DNA of 64,000 nucleotides, from NCBI RefSeq assembly GCF_002575655.3, contig NC_053035.3:504772601-504836600 (forward strand), written 5' to 3'. This document shows positions 21,935 through 33,452 of this stretch, piece by piece. The stretch comes from Aegilops tauschii subsp. strangulata (Eukaryota; Streptophyta; Magnoliopsida; Poales; Poaceae). Within the stretch, counting starts at the first letter, position 1. Each line of letters opens with the position of its first letter. A program made the translations under genes and the position numbers. A model generated the notes under the pieces. The model did no database searches, had not been told where the DNA came from, and saw only the letters and a program-made list of their open reading frames with translations.

Positions 21935-22190
21935 GACTAACCACAGTGGGAGTAACTTCATCAGTAATATCGAGTCCAACTCAGCAAAATTGCTTATGTG
22001 GCAGTGAGTTAATGAGGAGAGAGATAGTTATATTAACTTTACTGTAACATCACATGTCCCAATGCAATATGAGTCTATAACCTAATAAATGAAGTTTTGC
22101 ATGTTACCACACTTATGTTACTGGTAGTAACATAGTTTAGGGATATATGTATATTACTATAGTGTATGTTACTCACCATTATGACTAGTT
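21935..22190. mobile_element. MITE with gactaaccacagtggg-type ends, 256 bp
   Basis: Imperfect inverted ends (gactaaccacagtgggagtaac and, inverted, aactagtcataatggtgagtaac) are flanked by taa at 21932-21934 and 22191-22193, which suggests a PIF/Harbinger-derived MITE. Confidence 0.65.
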
Positions 22191-22226
22191 TAAGATGGAC
22201 TGTAGATGACATGACACTGGCTTATA

Positions 22227-22387
22227 CTCCCTCCGTTCCTAAATATAAGTCTTCTTAGACATTTCAAATAGACTACAACATACGAATGTATGTAGACATA
22301 TTTTAAAGTGTAGATTCACTCATTTTGCTTTGTACGTAGTCACTCGTTGAAATCTCTATAAAGACTTACATTTGAGAACGGAGGGAG
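22227..22387. mobile_element. Stowaway MITE, 161 bp
   Basis: Starts ctccctccgttcctaaatat, ends with gagaacggagggag, and is flanked by ta at 22225-22226 and 22388-22389. Same family and length as 8700-8860. Confidence 0.92.
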
Positions 22388-22424
22388 TAGCCAACAGCTA
22401 GCTATACTATTAACCATGCTCTTA

Positions 22425-23154
22425 GTTCACGCGGCCGCCGGTACAAGCACTCGCATTAACCTGCCGCGCGATTATTATTATTTTTGTTTTGAGAATCACC
22501 GCGCGGTAAAAACGGCAACAATCTGACCTGACCTGGTACGTTACCCGAATAGTATAGTACGGGGTGGATCCGCTACTCCCGAACGGGCAAGGGCCCGAAA
22601 AGGTGTGACGTTCGCATGCCGTGAGCGCGTGAGGACAAGCGCATGCAGGCGCAGCCGTTCGATTCGTCAACGCCCCAATCCCACGGCTCGCAACTCGCTC
22701 CACGAAGCACACGATCCGTGTGCTCGCGCCTAATTGGCCGAGCACCGATCGCCTCATGTGGAGTGCTACTGCTTGCACGTTATTACTACAGTACAAATCA
22801 ACGTCAGGTAACATGTACCGCGCGACATCTACACCAACAAACTCTATCAATTTTTTTTTTTAAAAACTCTATCAGTATAAACAACTAAAACACCTACACC
22901 TCCCCGCAAAAAAAAAAAACTAAAACACCTACACCAACAAACTCTAACAGTTAAAAAAAACCTGTACAAACTCTATTCTCTCAATGAATAAAATAAATGT
23001 TCTCTACAAACTCCAAACATACGTGACACGCATGCAAGAGGTTTGTCTAAATGGGTTTTTGAATTTGAAACTTGTCTCGATGGTCTTTTGGGCCTTTCGA
23101 GACCTTTTATGAAGAGATGTCTCGCGGACAATGTCGTTGATATCAAAAAGACAA
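22425..23154. other. Intergenic sequence, no gene recognised
   Basis: Mixed-composition DNA with a short internal duplication (aaaactctatca and aaaacacctacacc blocks at about 22860-22960). A minus-strand frame at 22422-22850 has no recognisable motif and is probably chance. Confidence 0.4.
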
Positions 23155-23157
23155 TAA

Positions 23158-25368
23158 GGTCAACTCCACCGCGCGACCCCATCTTGTCCGCGTGCGTCCG
23201 TTTGGGGTAAAACGGACGAATAGCGCGGCCCAACGCGCGGCCTCAAACGGACAAATGTCCGGAATCCGTCCGTTTTCGACCCATCCCCGGCCCAAAGTTG
23301 CGCTCGGTTTGGGGTGAAACGGACGCGCGCGGACGGCCGCTACGCACGCCCTTGTCCCCCCCTTGGCCCGCCTATCGGGGACACTAGCAGTCCCTCCCTC
23401 CCAACGCTTCGACCTTCTCTCTCCCGCCCCGCCGCCGGCGCCGCTGCTATTCTCCGGCCGCCTCCGCACCGTGCAGCCCCCGGCCGTCCATACCAAACCA
23501 CGTGTGGACATGGCCGCCACCACGCCCGCGCTTTCGCCGTAGTTTTGGCCGACGATCGGAGGAGGTTTGGCCGTCGCCGTCTTTGCCGGTGGCGGAGGAG
23601 ACACGACCGCCGGCGACGTACCACGGCGGCCGCAGCAGCTTCCGACGACTCCAGAGCGGCCAATAGCCGGCGCCAACCACCCCTGCTGCGTCGAGGTGAT
23701 CATCGCCGCCTCTTCGCCACCACGACCGCAAGGTGTTCGACATTTGCCCACAAAGGTATGGACAGTGGAGACGAGTTCTTCTTCCACCACTTCCTTTGTT
23801 CATCGGACGATTCGTCGTCGGATGATGAAGATCTTGTGGTGGCTGCACTGGTCGTTCACGACCACATTCAACGGCAGCTTCCTCGGTACAGGGGGTCAGT
23901 CCCTGGCCGTGCTCCCAACTTGAACCGCAACAGGGAGAGAGGCCACGCCCTGCTCTATGCCGATTACTTTTCCAACAAACCGCTCTTCAAGCCGGATAAA
24001 TTCCGTCACCGTTTTCGAATGGCAAGGCATGTGTTCAATCGTATCCGAGAGGGAGTGGTTGCTCATGACCCATACTTCGTGTGCAAGACAGATGCCCTTG
24101 GCAAGCTTGGGTTCTCCTCTTACCAGAAATGCACCGTGGCCGTCCGCATGCTTGCGTATGGAATTCCAGGCGATCTGGTGGATAGTACGTGCATATGAGC
24201 GAGACAACATGTCTAATGTCAATGTACAAGTTCTGCCAGGCTGTGATCGAGGTGTTTGGCCCAGAGTACTTGAGGCAGCCAACTGCCGCTGATACAGAGA
24301 GATTGTTGGCGACCAACGCAGCTAGAGGCTTTCCAGGCATGCTTGGCAGCATAGATTGTATGCACCGGGAGTGGAAGAACTGTCCATTTGCTTGGCAGGG
24401 CCAGTACAAGGGGCATGTCAGCGAGTGCACTGTCATATTAGAAGCGGTGGCATCGCAGGATCTTTGGATATGGCATTCTTTCTTCGGCATGGCAGGTTCT
24501 CACAATGATATCAACATGCTGCAACGTTCTCCAGTCTTCGCGAGGCTTGTAGAAGGCCGCTCCCCACCTGTCAACTTTGAGATCAACGGCCACCAGTACA
24601 ACAAAGGATACTATCTAGCTGATGGTATATATTCTCAGTGGTCAACTTTTGTGAAGACAATCTCGAAACCCCAAGGTGAGAAGAGAAAGAGATTTGCCCA
24701 AATGCAAGAGAGTGCTAGAAAGGATGTGGAACGTGCTTTTGGTGTGCTTTAATCCCGATGGGGCATCGTTCGATACCCTGCACTGTCATGGGATGAAAGG
24801 AAGCTTTGGGAGGTGATGACTGCTTGTGTGATCATGCATAACATGATCGTCGAGGACGAGCGTGATGACAGTATCTTCGACCAAGGATTTGATTTTCAAA
24901 GTGACAATGTTGAGCCCCTACACCAAGAACCGGCCACGTTTGATCAGTTTGTCCAGTTCCATCGTGAGTTGCGTGATTGGCACACTCATAAGGCTCTTCA
25001 AAATGACTTGGTTGAGCACATGTGGGAGCATATTGGCAACCGATAGATGTATTGGTTCGTTTTATGTTCATTCAAGACAATTTCGATTTGGTTGTAAAAC
25101 TATCTTTATTAGGGACAATTTTGATTGGGTTGTAAAACTATTTTAATTTTCAAACAATTAATATTTGGACGTGCAAACTTGTTTTCATATGAAAATATGG
25201 GCATTTTAGGCCCTAGCGGACGGGATGGGGCAAACGGATGCGGCCGCGCGCTGGGCGCACGGACACCGCATCCCAGGACAGGCCCGGACACGACCCCATT
25301 GCCCTACCCAAACGGACAGAATCAGGACAAAACGAACGTCCGTTTGGGGTCGCGCGGTGGAGTTGGCC
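23158..25368 (+). mobile_element. PIF/Harbinger transposon, 2.2 kb, with transposase remnant
   Basis: The terminal inverted repeats are ggtcaactccaccgcgcgac at the left and ggccaactccaccgcgcgac read from the right. They are flanked by taa at 23155-23157 and 25369-25371. Further subterminal copies of cgtccgtttggggt occur in both orientations. It carries one transposase gene but no second Myb-like ORF, so it would depend on a partner element even if the transposase were intact. Confidence 0.92.
23758..25046 (+). pseudogene. PIF/Harbinger DDE transposase, two lesions
   Basis: The frame begins MDSGDEFFFHHFL with an acidic serine-rich segment, followed by a helical region (FKPDKFRHRFRMARHVFNRI). 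The catalytic DDE core follows: first D in [13 protein letters not shown], second D in LADGIYSQW and E in [19 protein letters not shown] lies between. It ends at tag 25044-25046. A one-base loss near 24183 shifts the frame, and an in-frame taa at 24750-24752 sits just after the catalytic E. The enzyme family cuts and rejoins DNA at 3-bp TWA targets. All three catalytic residues are still readable, so decay is recent, but the gene as it stands cannot give a full protein. Confidence 0.88.
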
Positions 25369-25371
25369 TAA

Positions 25372-25958
25372 CATCACGACATCTCACCCTGCGGTGTTTG
25401 GGATTGTTCCAACTTTGGCCGGCGCAAAAGCCTTGATCGGCTTGCCGATGTTGGCTGCAGTCTTGAAGGCACAGTCGTGACCTCTTCTTTGCGCCCCTTC
25501 TCGAATATCGGAAGAAACCCTAGGTCTGCTTCGCCGGACCGAACGGTGGAGGCCTCTCGGTGTCGTACCCTTCATGAAGGTATTGTCTTGGTTACTCGCG
25601 GGCGCAATGTACGACATCCGTGACACTCCCTCTCCGGTCCGGCCAGGTCCCGCATCCCACTTGCATATCTCTAGGCGTTTGAGGTGGGAGGTACATTGAT
25701 CTGGTCAGTCTTGGTGTCATGGTTGTGCGAAGTAAGTGCCTACTGTTGGTCGCGACGTGGTCTAGATGTCATGTATCTCGTCTCTTTGCCTTCGCTGCTA
25801 GAGTTCGAGCTTAGAAAGTTTGTGTCGTGTCGTGTCGTGTCCGTGTATGCTCCTCCCACATCTAGTGTGATGTGCCTCCATTCTCTCATGTATGCCATTG
25901 TTGTTTCTTTCTATCTATCAATGAAATAATACGCAAGCTTTGCGTATTCATGAAAAAA
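25372..25958 (+). mobile_element. Probable LINE 3' tail
   Basis: The end tatcaatgaaataatacgc, then aagctttgcgtattcatgaaaaaac, resembles the 3' tail of Triticeae LINEs followed by a short A-run at 25949-25956. Upstream sequence carries a gtgtc pentamer run (25828-25846) and no long ORF. The 5' part may have been split by the Harbinger insertion at 25369. No target duplication was found. Confidence 0.45.
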
Positions 25959-26072
25959 CTTTAATGATGAAGGTGTTTTTCCTAGGGCTCACTGGGTGGA
26001 GGAGGGACGAATGAGCATACCAAGGTCAAGGTTATCCCTGTAGTGAAGTGGACTCCGGGAGGGAGGAGTAGC

Positions 26073-26451
26073 GGTCAATTCCAACACGCCGACACATTTC
26101 GTTTGCACGCGTCTATTTGGATCGAAAGGGTTAGAAACATTGGCCCAATACGTCGACACAAATAGGTGGCCATCCTTTTTCGTCTGCCCGCGACCCATTT
26201 CCGGTCTAAATTTAGGCCGGGCTTGTGTCGTGCGGACGCAGGCGGCGCCCGCCCTTGTGTTCCCCCCTGGCCTGCCCATCGGTGGGACATCCACCTGCAT
26301 TCCCCCTGTCCCAAAAAACCTCCCGCCCTCTAGCCCTCCTACCCACTCGCCATGGGGGACGTGCCAAACCCCTCCGCCACCGCTGTCCCCACTTCCACGG
26401 TCGACAGCGTGGCTGTCCGGCCCCGCCCCGTGCGCAAGAAGCATGCAAGGA
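26073..26451 (+). mobile_element. PIF/Harbinger 5' fragment with accessory ORF start
   Basis: It begins ggtcaattccaacacgccga, close to the inverted terminus of the element at 23158, and includes cgtctatttggatcg-like subterminal copies. An ATG at 26352 opens a frame with a basic RPRPVRKKHARN segment, like the start of the Harbinger-linked accessory (NAM/Myb-type) protein. It stops where the short-LTR Copia LTR begins (26457). The remainder is not found in the window. Confidence 0.5.
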
Positions 26452-26456
26452 ATGAG

Positions 26457-26590
26457 TGTAAGACTTAGGGTTTGGAAAACTGCATGACACCCTAATACAG
26501 GTGTGGCTATCTCATATATATAGGTGTACACCATGTGTACAATACAAGATACAATCATGTACATAAGCTATGTATAAATATAGTCTAACA
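26457..26590 (-). mobile_element. Short (134-bp) Copia LTR, minus strand
   Basis: Read on the minus strand, the sequence starts tgttagactat after a purine tract (gaagaaggg) and ends cttaca, giving canonical TG...CA ends. atgag at 26452-26456 is the candidate target duplication. It is the 3' LTR of the Copia element whose RNase H fragment lies at 33453-34165; Gypsy A separates the two. Confidence 0.65.
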
Positions 26591-26646
26591 CCCTTCTTCA
26601 ATCTTAACTGTGTCCTAAGGTACAAAGCCAATTAAGATTGCGCCTA
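26591..26646 (-). other. 3' end of the short-LTR Copia interior
   Basis: This short stretch is continuous with 33448 onward if the Gypsy A insertion (duplicating gccta) is ignored. On the minus strand it carries the purine tract gaagaaggg next to the LTR. Confidence 0.65.
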
Positions 26647-28223
26647 CGATACGTCTCCAACGTATCTATAATTTTTGATTGTTCCATGCTATTTACTACC
26701 CCTTTTGGATGTTTATGGGCTTTATTTTACACATTTATATCATTTTTGGGACTAACCTACTAACCGGAGGCCCAGCCCGTATTCCTATTTTTTTTGCCTA
26801 TTTCAGTATTTCGAAGAAAAGGAATATCAAACGGAGTCCAAACGGAATGAAACCTTCGGAAGCGTGATTTTTGGAACGAACCTGATCCGGAGGACTTGGA
26901 GTGCACGTCAAGAAGCGATCGAGGCGGCCAGGAGGGTGGAGGGCGCGCCCCTCCCTGGTGGGCGCGCCCCCTATCTTCTGGGCCCCACGAGCGGCCACCG
27001 ACCTACTTCTTCCTCCTATATTTACCCACGTACCCCGAAAACATCCAGGGAGCCACCTAAAAATAATTTCCACCGCCGTAACCTTATGTATCCGCGAGAT
27101 CCCATTTGGAGCCTTCGCCGGCGCTCCGCCGGAGGGGGAATCGATCACGGAGGGCTTCTACATCAACACCATAGCCCTTCCGATGAGTTGTGAGTAGTTT
27201 ACCACAGACCTTCGGGTCCATAGTTATTAGCTAGATGGCTTCTTCTCACTTTTTGGATCTCAATACAATGTTCTCCCCCTCTCTCGTGGAGATCTATTTG
27301 ATGTAAACTCTTTTTGCGGTGTGTTTGTCGAGATCCGATGAATTGTAGGTTTATGATCAAGTTTATCTATGAGAAATATTTGAATCTCTTCTGAATTCTT
27401 TTATGTATGATTGAGTTATCTTTGCAAGTCTCTTCGAATTATCAGTTTGGTTTAGCCTGCTAGATTGATCTTTCTTGCCATGGGAGAAGTGCTTAGCTTT
27501 GGGTTCAATCTTGCGGTGTCCTTACCCAATGACAGAAAGGGTTGCAAGGCACGTATTGTATTGTTGCCATCGAGGATAAAAAAGATGGGGTTTATATCAT
27601 ATTGCATGAGTTTATCCCTCTACATCATGTCATCTTTCTTAATGCATTACTCCGTTCTTTATGAACTTAATACTCTAGATGCATGCTGGATAGCGGTCGA
27701 TGTGTGGAATAATAGTAGTAGATGCAGGCAGGAGTCGGTCTACTTGTCACGGACGTGATGCCTATATACATGATCATGCCTAGATAATCTCATAATTATT
27801 CGCTTTTCTATCAATTGCTCGACAGTAATTTGTTCACCCACCGTAATACTTATGCTATCTTGAGAGAAGCCACTAGTGAAACCTATGGCCCCCGGGTCTA
27901 TCTTTTATCATATAAGCTTTCAATCTACTTTTATTTGCATCTTTACTTTTTGCATCTATATTATGAAATACCAAATATATATTTATCTTATCATATTATC
28001 TCTATCAGATCTCACTTTCGCAAGTGGCCGTGAAGGGATTGACAACCCCTTTATTGCGTTGGTTGCGAGTTCTTTGTTTGTTTGTGTAGGTGTGTGGGAC
28101 TTTGAAGGAACTTCCTACTGGATTGATACCTTGGTTCTCAAAAACTGAGGGAAATACTTACGCTACTGTGCCGCATCACCCTTTCCTCTTCAAGGAAAAC
28201 CAACGCAAGCTCAAGACGTAGCA
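26647..28223 (+). repeat. 5' LTR of Gypsy A
   Basis: Starts cgatacgtctccaac (first base c instead of t) and ends gacgtagca. A TATA-like tcctatatttac lies near 27016, about where the other family members have tatatatac. The U5 part carries the conserved cttggttctcaaaaactgagg. Confidence 0.92.
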
Positions 28224-28234
28224 AGAAGGATTTC

Positions 28235-28252
28235 TGGCGCCGTTGCCGGGGA
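28235..28252 (+). other. Primer-binding site of Gypsy A (tRNA-Asp type)
   Basis: tggcgccgttgccgggga follows the LTR end after 11 bases. The same site is found in Gypsy D at 54218-54235. Confidence 0.85.
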
Positions 28253-28454
28253 AGCTTCCATCAAGTCAAGACATACCAAGTACCCATCACAAACTCATCT
28301 CCCTCGCATTTACATTATTTGCCATTTGCCTCTCGTTTTCCTCTCCCCCACTTCACCCTTGCCGTTTTATTTGCCCTCTCTTTACCAACCTTCTCCTCTC
28401 TCTTTTCGCTTGCCTTTTTGTTTGCTCGTGTGTTGGGTCTTTTATCTTGTCGCT

Positions 28455-29000
28455 ATGGCTAGTCCCTTATCCGCTCCTATGTCTCCCGAGTTTGAAGTTC
28501 TTCACTTCAAGCAAAGGCAAGGAGAAAACTTAAAAGATGCTTGGTATACGATGATGGGATTTTATCGTAATTGCACTTTAGATGTGAATTTCAGAATTTT
28601 ACTTCGGAATTTTTATGTTGGGCTAAATATGTCCCATAGACAACTCTTGGATTGCATTGCCAAAGGGAATTTTATTGAAATTGATCCTAGTATTGCGCAT
28701 GAGATTATAGAGGGAGTAGTGGGAACACCACCTCAAAAAGGGGGATCACATCCTACCCAAGAAGAAACACAAGTGTTTGAAAAGATTTGCGAAGTAACAA
28801 AAATCTTGCAAAAATCTCTTGAACCTCTTAAGAGTGTTAGCGGAAATCTTCACCGCATGAATATGTTGATTACCCTTTGCAATAAGCGGTTGGATTCTTT
28901 AGATCTAAAAATTCCTGAGTATGAGGGGAAACGTAAAGAACCCCCCGAATTCGAGCATGACCCCGCTAAAAAACTGAAAATCAAAGATGGCACTACTTAG
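28455..29000 (+). CDS. Gag-like protein of Gypsy A (181 aa)
   Basis: ATG at 28455 (gctatggct context) is preferred over the upstream ATG at 28326, because the sequence before it is the pyrimidine-rich leader shared with Gypsy D. The protein begins MASPLSAPMSPEFEVLHF. It contains a gag-type helical segment (GENLKDAWYTMMGFYRN and LLRNFYVGLNM) and an NFIEIDPSIAHEII block corresponding to part of the gag of Athila-like elements. The C-terminus is lysine-rich (AKKLKIKDG). It lacks the N-terminal gag half, zinc knuckle and protease. The frame is uninterrupted. A role in packaging the element RNA is inferred from family. Confidence 0.75.
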   Translation: MASPLSAPMSPEFEVLHFKQRQGENLKDAWYTMMGFYRNCTLDVNFRILLRNFYVGLNMSHRQLLDCIAKGNFIEIDPSIAHEIIEGVVGTPPQKGGSHPTQEETQVFEKICEVTKILQKSLEPLKSVSGNLHRMNMLITLCNKRLDSLDLKIPEYEGKRKEPPEFEHDPAKKLKIKDGTT

Positions 29001-31875
29001 ATCTATCTTCACTTTTATGCCTAGCTAGGGGCGTTAAACGATAGCGCTAGTTGGGAGGCAACCCAATTTTATTTGTGTTTTTTATTTTTGGTTCTGTTTA
29101 GTAATAAATTTATCATCTACCTTCTGTTTAGATGTGTTTTTATGTTTTAATTAGTGTTTGTGCCAAGTAGAACCTATAGGATTTTCTTGGATGATGAATA
29201 TTTGATCTTGCTGAAAATTCTAGAAACTTTCTGTTCACGAAAACAATTGTTTAAAATCACCAAAACGTGATAAAATACTGATTCCAATTGCAGTAGATCA
29301 ATAAACAAATTATCTAGGTCGTCCTATTTTGGCAGATTGTTTTGAGTTCCAGAAGTTTGCGTTAGTTACAGATTACTACAGACTGTTTTGTTTTTGACAG
29401 ATTCTGTTTTTCGTGTGTTGTTTGCTTATTTTGATGCATCTATGGCTAGTAAAATAGTTTATGAACCATAGAGAAGTTGGAATACAGTAGGTTTAACACC
29501 AATATAAATAAAGAATGAGTTCATTATAGTACCTTATGTGGTGGTTTTGCTTTCTTTCACTAACGGAGCTTACGAGATTTCTGTTGAGTTTTGTGTTGTG
29601 AAGTTTTCAAGTTTTGGGTAAAGATTTGATGAATTATGGAATAAGGAGTGGCAAGAGCCTAATCTTGGGGATGCCCATGGCACCCCAAGATATCCAAGAA
29701 TAGCCAAAATCCTAAGCTTGGGGATGCCCCGGAAGGCATCCCCTCTTTCGTCTTCGTTTATCGGTAACTTTACTTGGAGCTATATTTTTATTCACCACAT
29801 GATATGTGTTTTGCTTGGAGCGTCGTGTATTATATTAGTCTTTGCTTTTTAGTTTTCCACAATCATCCTTGCTGTACACACCTTTTGGGAGAAGCCTACT
29901 TTATTAGAATTTATTAGAATACTCTACGTGCTTCACTTATATCTTTTGAGCTAGATAGTTTTTGCTCTAGTACTTCACTTATATCTTTTAGAGCATGGCG
30001 GTGGCTTAATTTTGTAGAAATTGCTAGTCTCTCATGCTTCACTTATATTATTTTGAGAGTCTCTTAGAACAGCATGGTATTTGCTATGGTTATAAAATTG
30101 GTCCTAGGATGGTAGGCATCCAAGTTGGGTATAATAAAAACTATCATAGGAAGTGAATTGGAGGCCATGATCAATTTGATACTTGATAATTGTTTTGAGA
30201 TATGGAGGTAGTGATATTAAAGTCATGCTAGTTGGGTGATTATGAATTTAAAGAATGCTTGTGTTGAAGTTAGCAAGTCCCGTAGCATGCACATATGGTT
30301 AAAGTTGTGTGACAAATTTGAAACATGAAGTGTCCTTGGATTGTGCATCCTTATGAGTGGCGGTCGGGGACGAGCGATGGTATTTTCCTACCAATCTATC
30401 CCTCTAGGAGCATGTGCGTAGTGCTTGGTTTTTGATGACTTCTAAATTTTTGCAATAAGTATATGAGTTCTTTTGACTAATGTTGAGTCCATGGATTATA
30501 CGCACTTTTGCCTTTCCACCATTGCTAGCCTCTTCGGTACCGTGCATTGCCCTTTCTCACCTTGAGAGTTGGTGCAAACTTCGCCGGTGCATCCAAACCC
30601 CGTGATATGATGTGCTCTATCACACATAAACCTCCTTATATCTTCCTCAAAACAGCCACCAGACCTACCTATTATGGCATTTCCATAGCCATTCCGAGAT
30701 ATATTGCCATGCAACTTTCCACCGTTCCGTTTATCATCATGACACGCATTACTTTTGTCATATTGCCATTGCATGATCATGTAGTTGACATCGTATTTGT
30801 GGCAAAGCCACCATGCATAATTTTTCATAGATGTCACTCTTGATTCATTGCACCATCCCGGTATACCACCGGAGGCATTCATATAGAGTTTTATCTTGTT
30901 CTAGTTTTGAGTTGTAATTCATGAGTTGTAAATTCATAAAAGTGTGATGATCATCATTATTAGAGCATTGTACCCCCCCCAAAAAAAAGAGAAAGGCCAA
31001 AAGAAAAAAAGGGGCCCAAAAAATTATAAAAAGGGGGCAATGTTACTATCTCTTTTCCACACTTGTGCTTCAAAGTAGCACCATGTTCTTCATATAGCGA
31101 GTCTCATATTTTGTGCTTCAAAGTAGCACCATGTTCTTCATATAGTGAGTCTCATATGTTGTCACTTTCATATACTAGTGGGAATTTTTCATTATAGAAC
31201 TTGGCTTGTATATTCCTACATGGGCTTCCTCAAAATGCCCTAGGTCTTCGTGAGCAAGCAAGTTGGATGCACACCCACTTAGTTTCTTTTGTTGAGCTTT
31301 CGTTCATTTATAACTCTAGTGCATCCGTTGCATGGCAATCGCTACTCCTCATGTTGACATCAATTGATGGGCATCTCCATAGCCCGTTGATTATCCTCGT
31401 CAATGTGAGACTTTCTCTTTTTTTTTGTCTTCTCCACACAACCTCCATCATCATATTCTATTCCACCCATAGTGCTATATCCATGGCTCACGCTCATGTA
31501 CTGCGTGAAAGTTGAAAAAAGTTTGAGATTATTTAAGTACGAAACAATTGCTTGGCTTGTCATCGGGAGTGTAGAATTTGGGAACATTTTTGTGTGACGA
31601 AGATGAAGCATAGCCTAACTATATGATTTTGTAGGGATAAACTTTCTTTAGCCATGTTATTTTGAGAAGACATGATTGCTTTTATTAGTATGCTTGAAGT
31701 ATTATTATTTCTTATGTCAATATGAACTTTTATTGTGAATCATTTGGATCTGAACATTCATGCCACAATAAAGAAAATTACATTGAGAAATATGCTAGGT
31801 AGCATTCCACATCAAAAATTCTGTTTTTATCATTTACCTACTCGAGGACGAGCAGGAATTAAGCTTGGGGATGCT
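29001..31875 (+). other. 3' noncoding region of Gypsy A
   Basis: 2.9 kb without coding potential, collinear with 56824-59637 of Gypsy D. It begins with a conserved taggggcgttaaacgatagc block and a ttggg-aggcaa-cccaa stem-loop. A short imperfect repeat (ttttgtgcttcaaagtagcac) occurs twice at about 31060-31140. The polypurine-like tract ttaagcttggggatgct abuts the 3' LTR. Confidence 0.8.
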
Positions 31876-33447
31876 TGATACGTCTCCAACATATCTATAA
31901 TTTTTGATTGTTCCATGCTATTATATTACCCCTTTGGATGTTTATGGGATTTATTTTACATATTTATATCATTTTTGGGACTAACCTACTAACCGGAGGC
32001 CCAGCCCGTATTGCTGTTTTTTTGCCTATTTCAGTATTTCGAAGAAAAGGAATATCAAACGGAGTCCAAACAGAATGAAACCTTCGGGAGCGTGATTTTT
32101 GGAACGAACCTGATCCGGAGGACTTGGAGTGCACGTCAAGAAGTGATCGAGGCGGCCAGGAGGGTGCAGGGCGCGCCCCTCCCTGGTGGGCGCCCCCTAT
32201 CTCCCGGGCCCCACGAGCAGCCACCGACCTACTTCTTCCTCCTATATTTACCCACGTACCCCGAAAACATCCAGGGAGCCACCGAAAAATAATTTCCACC
32301 GCTGTAACCTTATGTATCCGCGAGATCCCATTTGGAGCCTTCGCCGGCGCTCCGCCGGAGGGGGAATCGATCACGGAGGGCTTCTACATCAACACCATAA
32401 CCCTTCCGATGAGTTGTGAGTAGTTTACCAAAGACCTTCGGGTCCATAGTTATTAGCTAGATGGCTTCTTCTCTCTTTTTGGATCTCAATACAATGTTCT
32501 CCCCCTCTCTCGTGGAGATCTATTCGATGTAAACTCTTTTTGCGGTGTGTTTGTCGAGATCCGATGAATTGTAGGTTTATGATCAAGTTTATCTATGAGA
32601 AATATTTGAATCTCTTCTGAATTCTTTTATGTATGATTGAGTTATCTTTGCAAGTCTCTTCGAATTATCAGTTTGGTTTGGCCTACTAGATTGATCTTTC
32701 TTGCCATGGGAGAAGTGCTTAGCTTTGGGTTCAATCTTGCGGTGTCCTTACCCAGTGACAGAAAGGGTTGCAAGGCACGTATTGTATTGTTGCCATCGAG
32801 GATAAAAAGATGGGGTTTATATCATATTGCATGAGTTTATCCCTCTACACCATGTCATCTTTCTTAATGCGTTACTCAGTTCTTTATGAACTTAATACTC
32901 TAGATGCATGCTGGATAGCAGTCGATGTGTGGAGTAATAGTAGTAGATGCAGGCAGGAGTCGGTCTACTTGTCACGGACGTGATGCCTATATACATGATC
33001 ATGCCTAGATAATATCTAATTATTCGCTTTTCTATCAATTGCTCGACAATAATTTGTTCACCCACCGTAATACTTATGCTATCTTGAGAGAAGCCACTAG
33101 TGAAACCTATGGCCCCTGGGTCTATCTTTTATCATATAAGCTTTCAATCTACTTTTATTTGCATCTTTACTTTTTGCATCTATATTATAAAATACCAAAA
33201 ATATATTTATCTTATCATATTATCTCTATCAGATCTCACTTTCGCAAGTGGCCGTGAAGGGATTGACAACCCCTTTATTGCATTGGTTGCGAGTTCTTTG
33301 TTTGTTTGTGTAGGTGCGTGGGACTTTGAAGGAACTTCCTACTGGATTGATACCTTGGTTCTCAAAAACTGAGGGAAATACTTACGCTACTGTGCTACAT
33401 CACCCTTTCCTCTTCAAGTAAAACCAACACAAGCTCAAGACGTAGCA
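31876..33447 (+). repeat. 3' LTR of Gypsy A
   Basis: Starts tgatacgtctccaac and ends gacgtagca, followed by the gccta duplication. It has the same organisation as the 5' LTR. Confidence 0.93.
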
Positions 33448-33452
33448 GCCTA

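Larger units (their letters stand above)
21182..22421. mobile_element. Tourist-like MITE (outer), expanded by four nested MITEs
   Basis: The left end gagcaagtataatagaac and the right end (minus-strand gagcatggttaatag) are flanked by tta at 21179-21181 and 22422-22424. Its own sequence resumes after the inner copy with ttggaggaaagagaagagg, which parallels ctggagggaagagaagac in the inner copy. Four other MITEs lie inside it. Confidence 0.75.
26647..33447 (+). mobile_element. Gypsy (Athila-like) retrotransposon A, complete but non-autonomous
   Basis: LTRs 26647-28223 and 31876-33447 enclose a 3.65-kb interior, with gccta duplicated at 26642-26646 and 33448-33452. The LTRs differ at roughly 40 positions by eye (about 2.5-3 percent). 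The primer site tggcgccgttgccgggga pairs with tRNA-Asp, as in Athila-lineage elements. The only coding region is a 181-aa gag-like ORF. Protease, reverse transcriptase, RNase H and integrase are absent, so it must have been moved by proteins of another element. Confidence 0.93.

Noticed and set aside
22422..22850. 142-codon minus frame with several cysteines
   Set aside because: It starts in the right end of a MITE, has no recognisable motif and no conserved neighbour.
26798..27197. Open frames of about 100-116 codons repeated at 31964-32423, 44078-44473 and 59855-60140
   Set aside because: All are the same segment of the Gypsy LTR, open by composition.
30496..30882. Minus-strand 128-codon frame in Gypsy A (related frame at 58287-58556)
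   Set aside because: It lies in the shared 3' noncoding region, antisense to the element, and is not preserved between the two copies.
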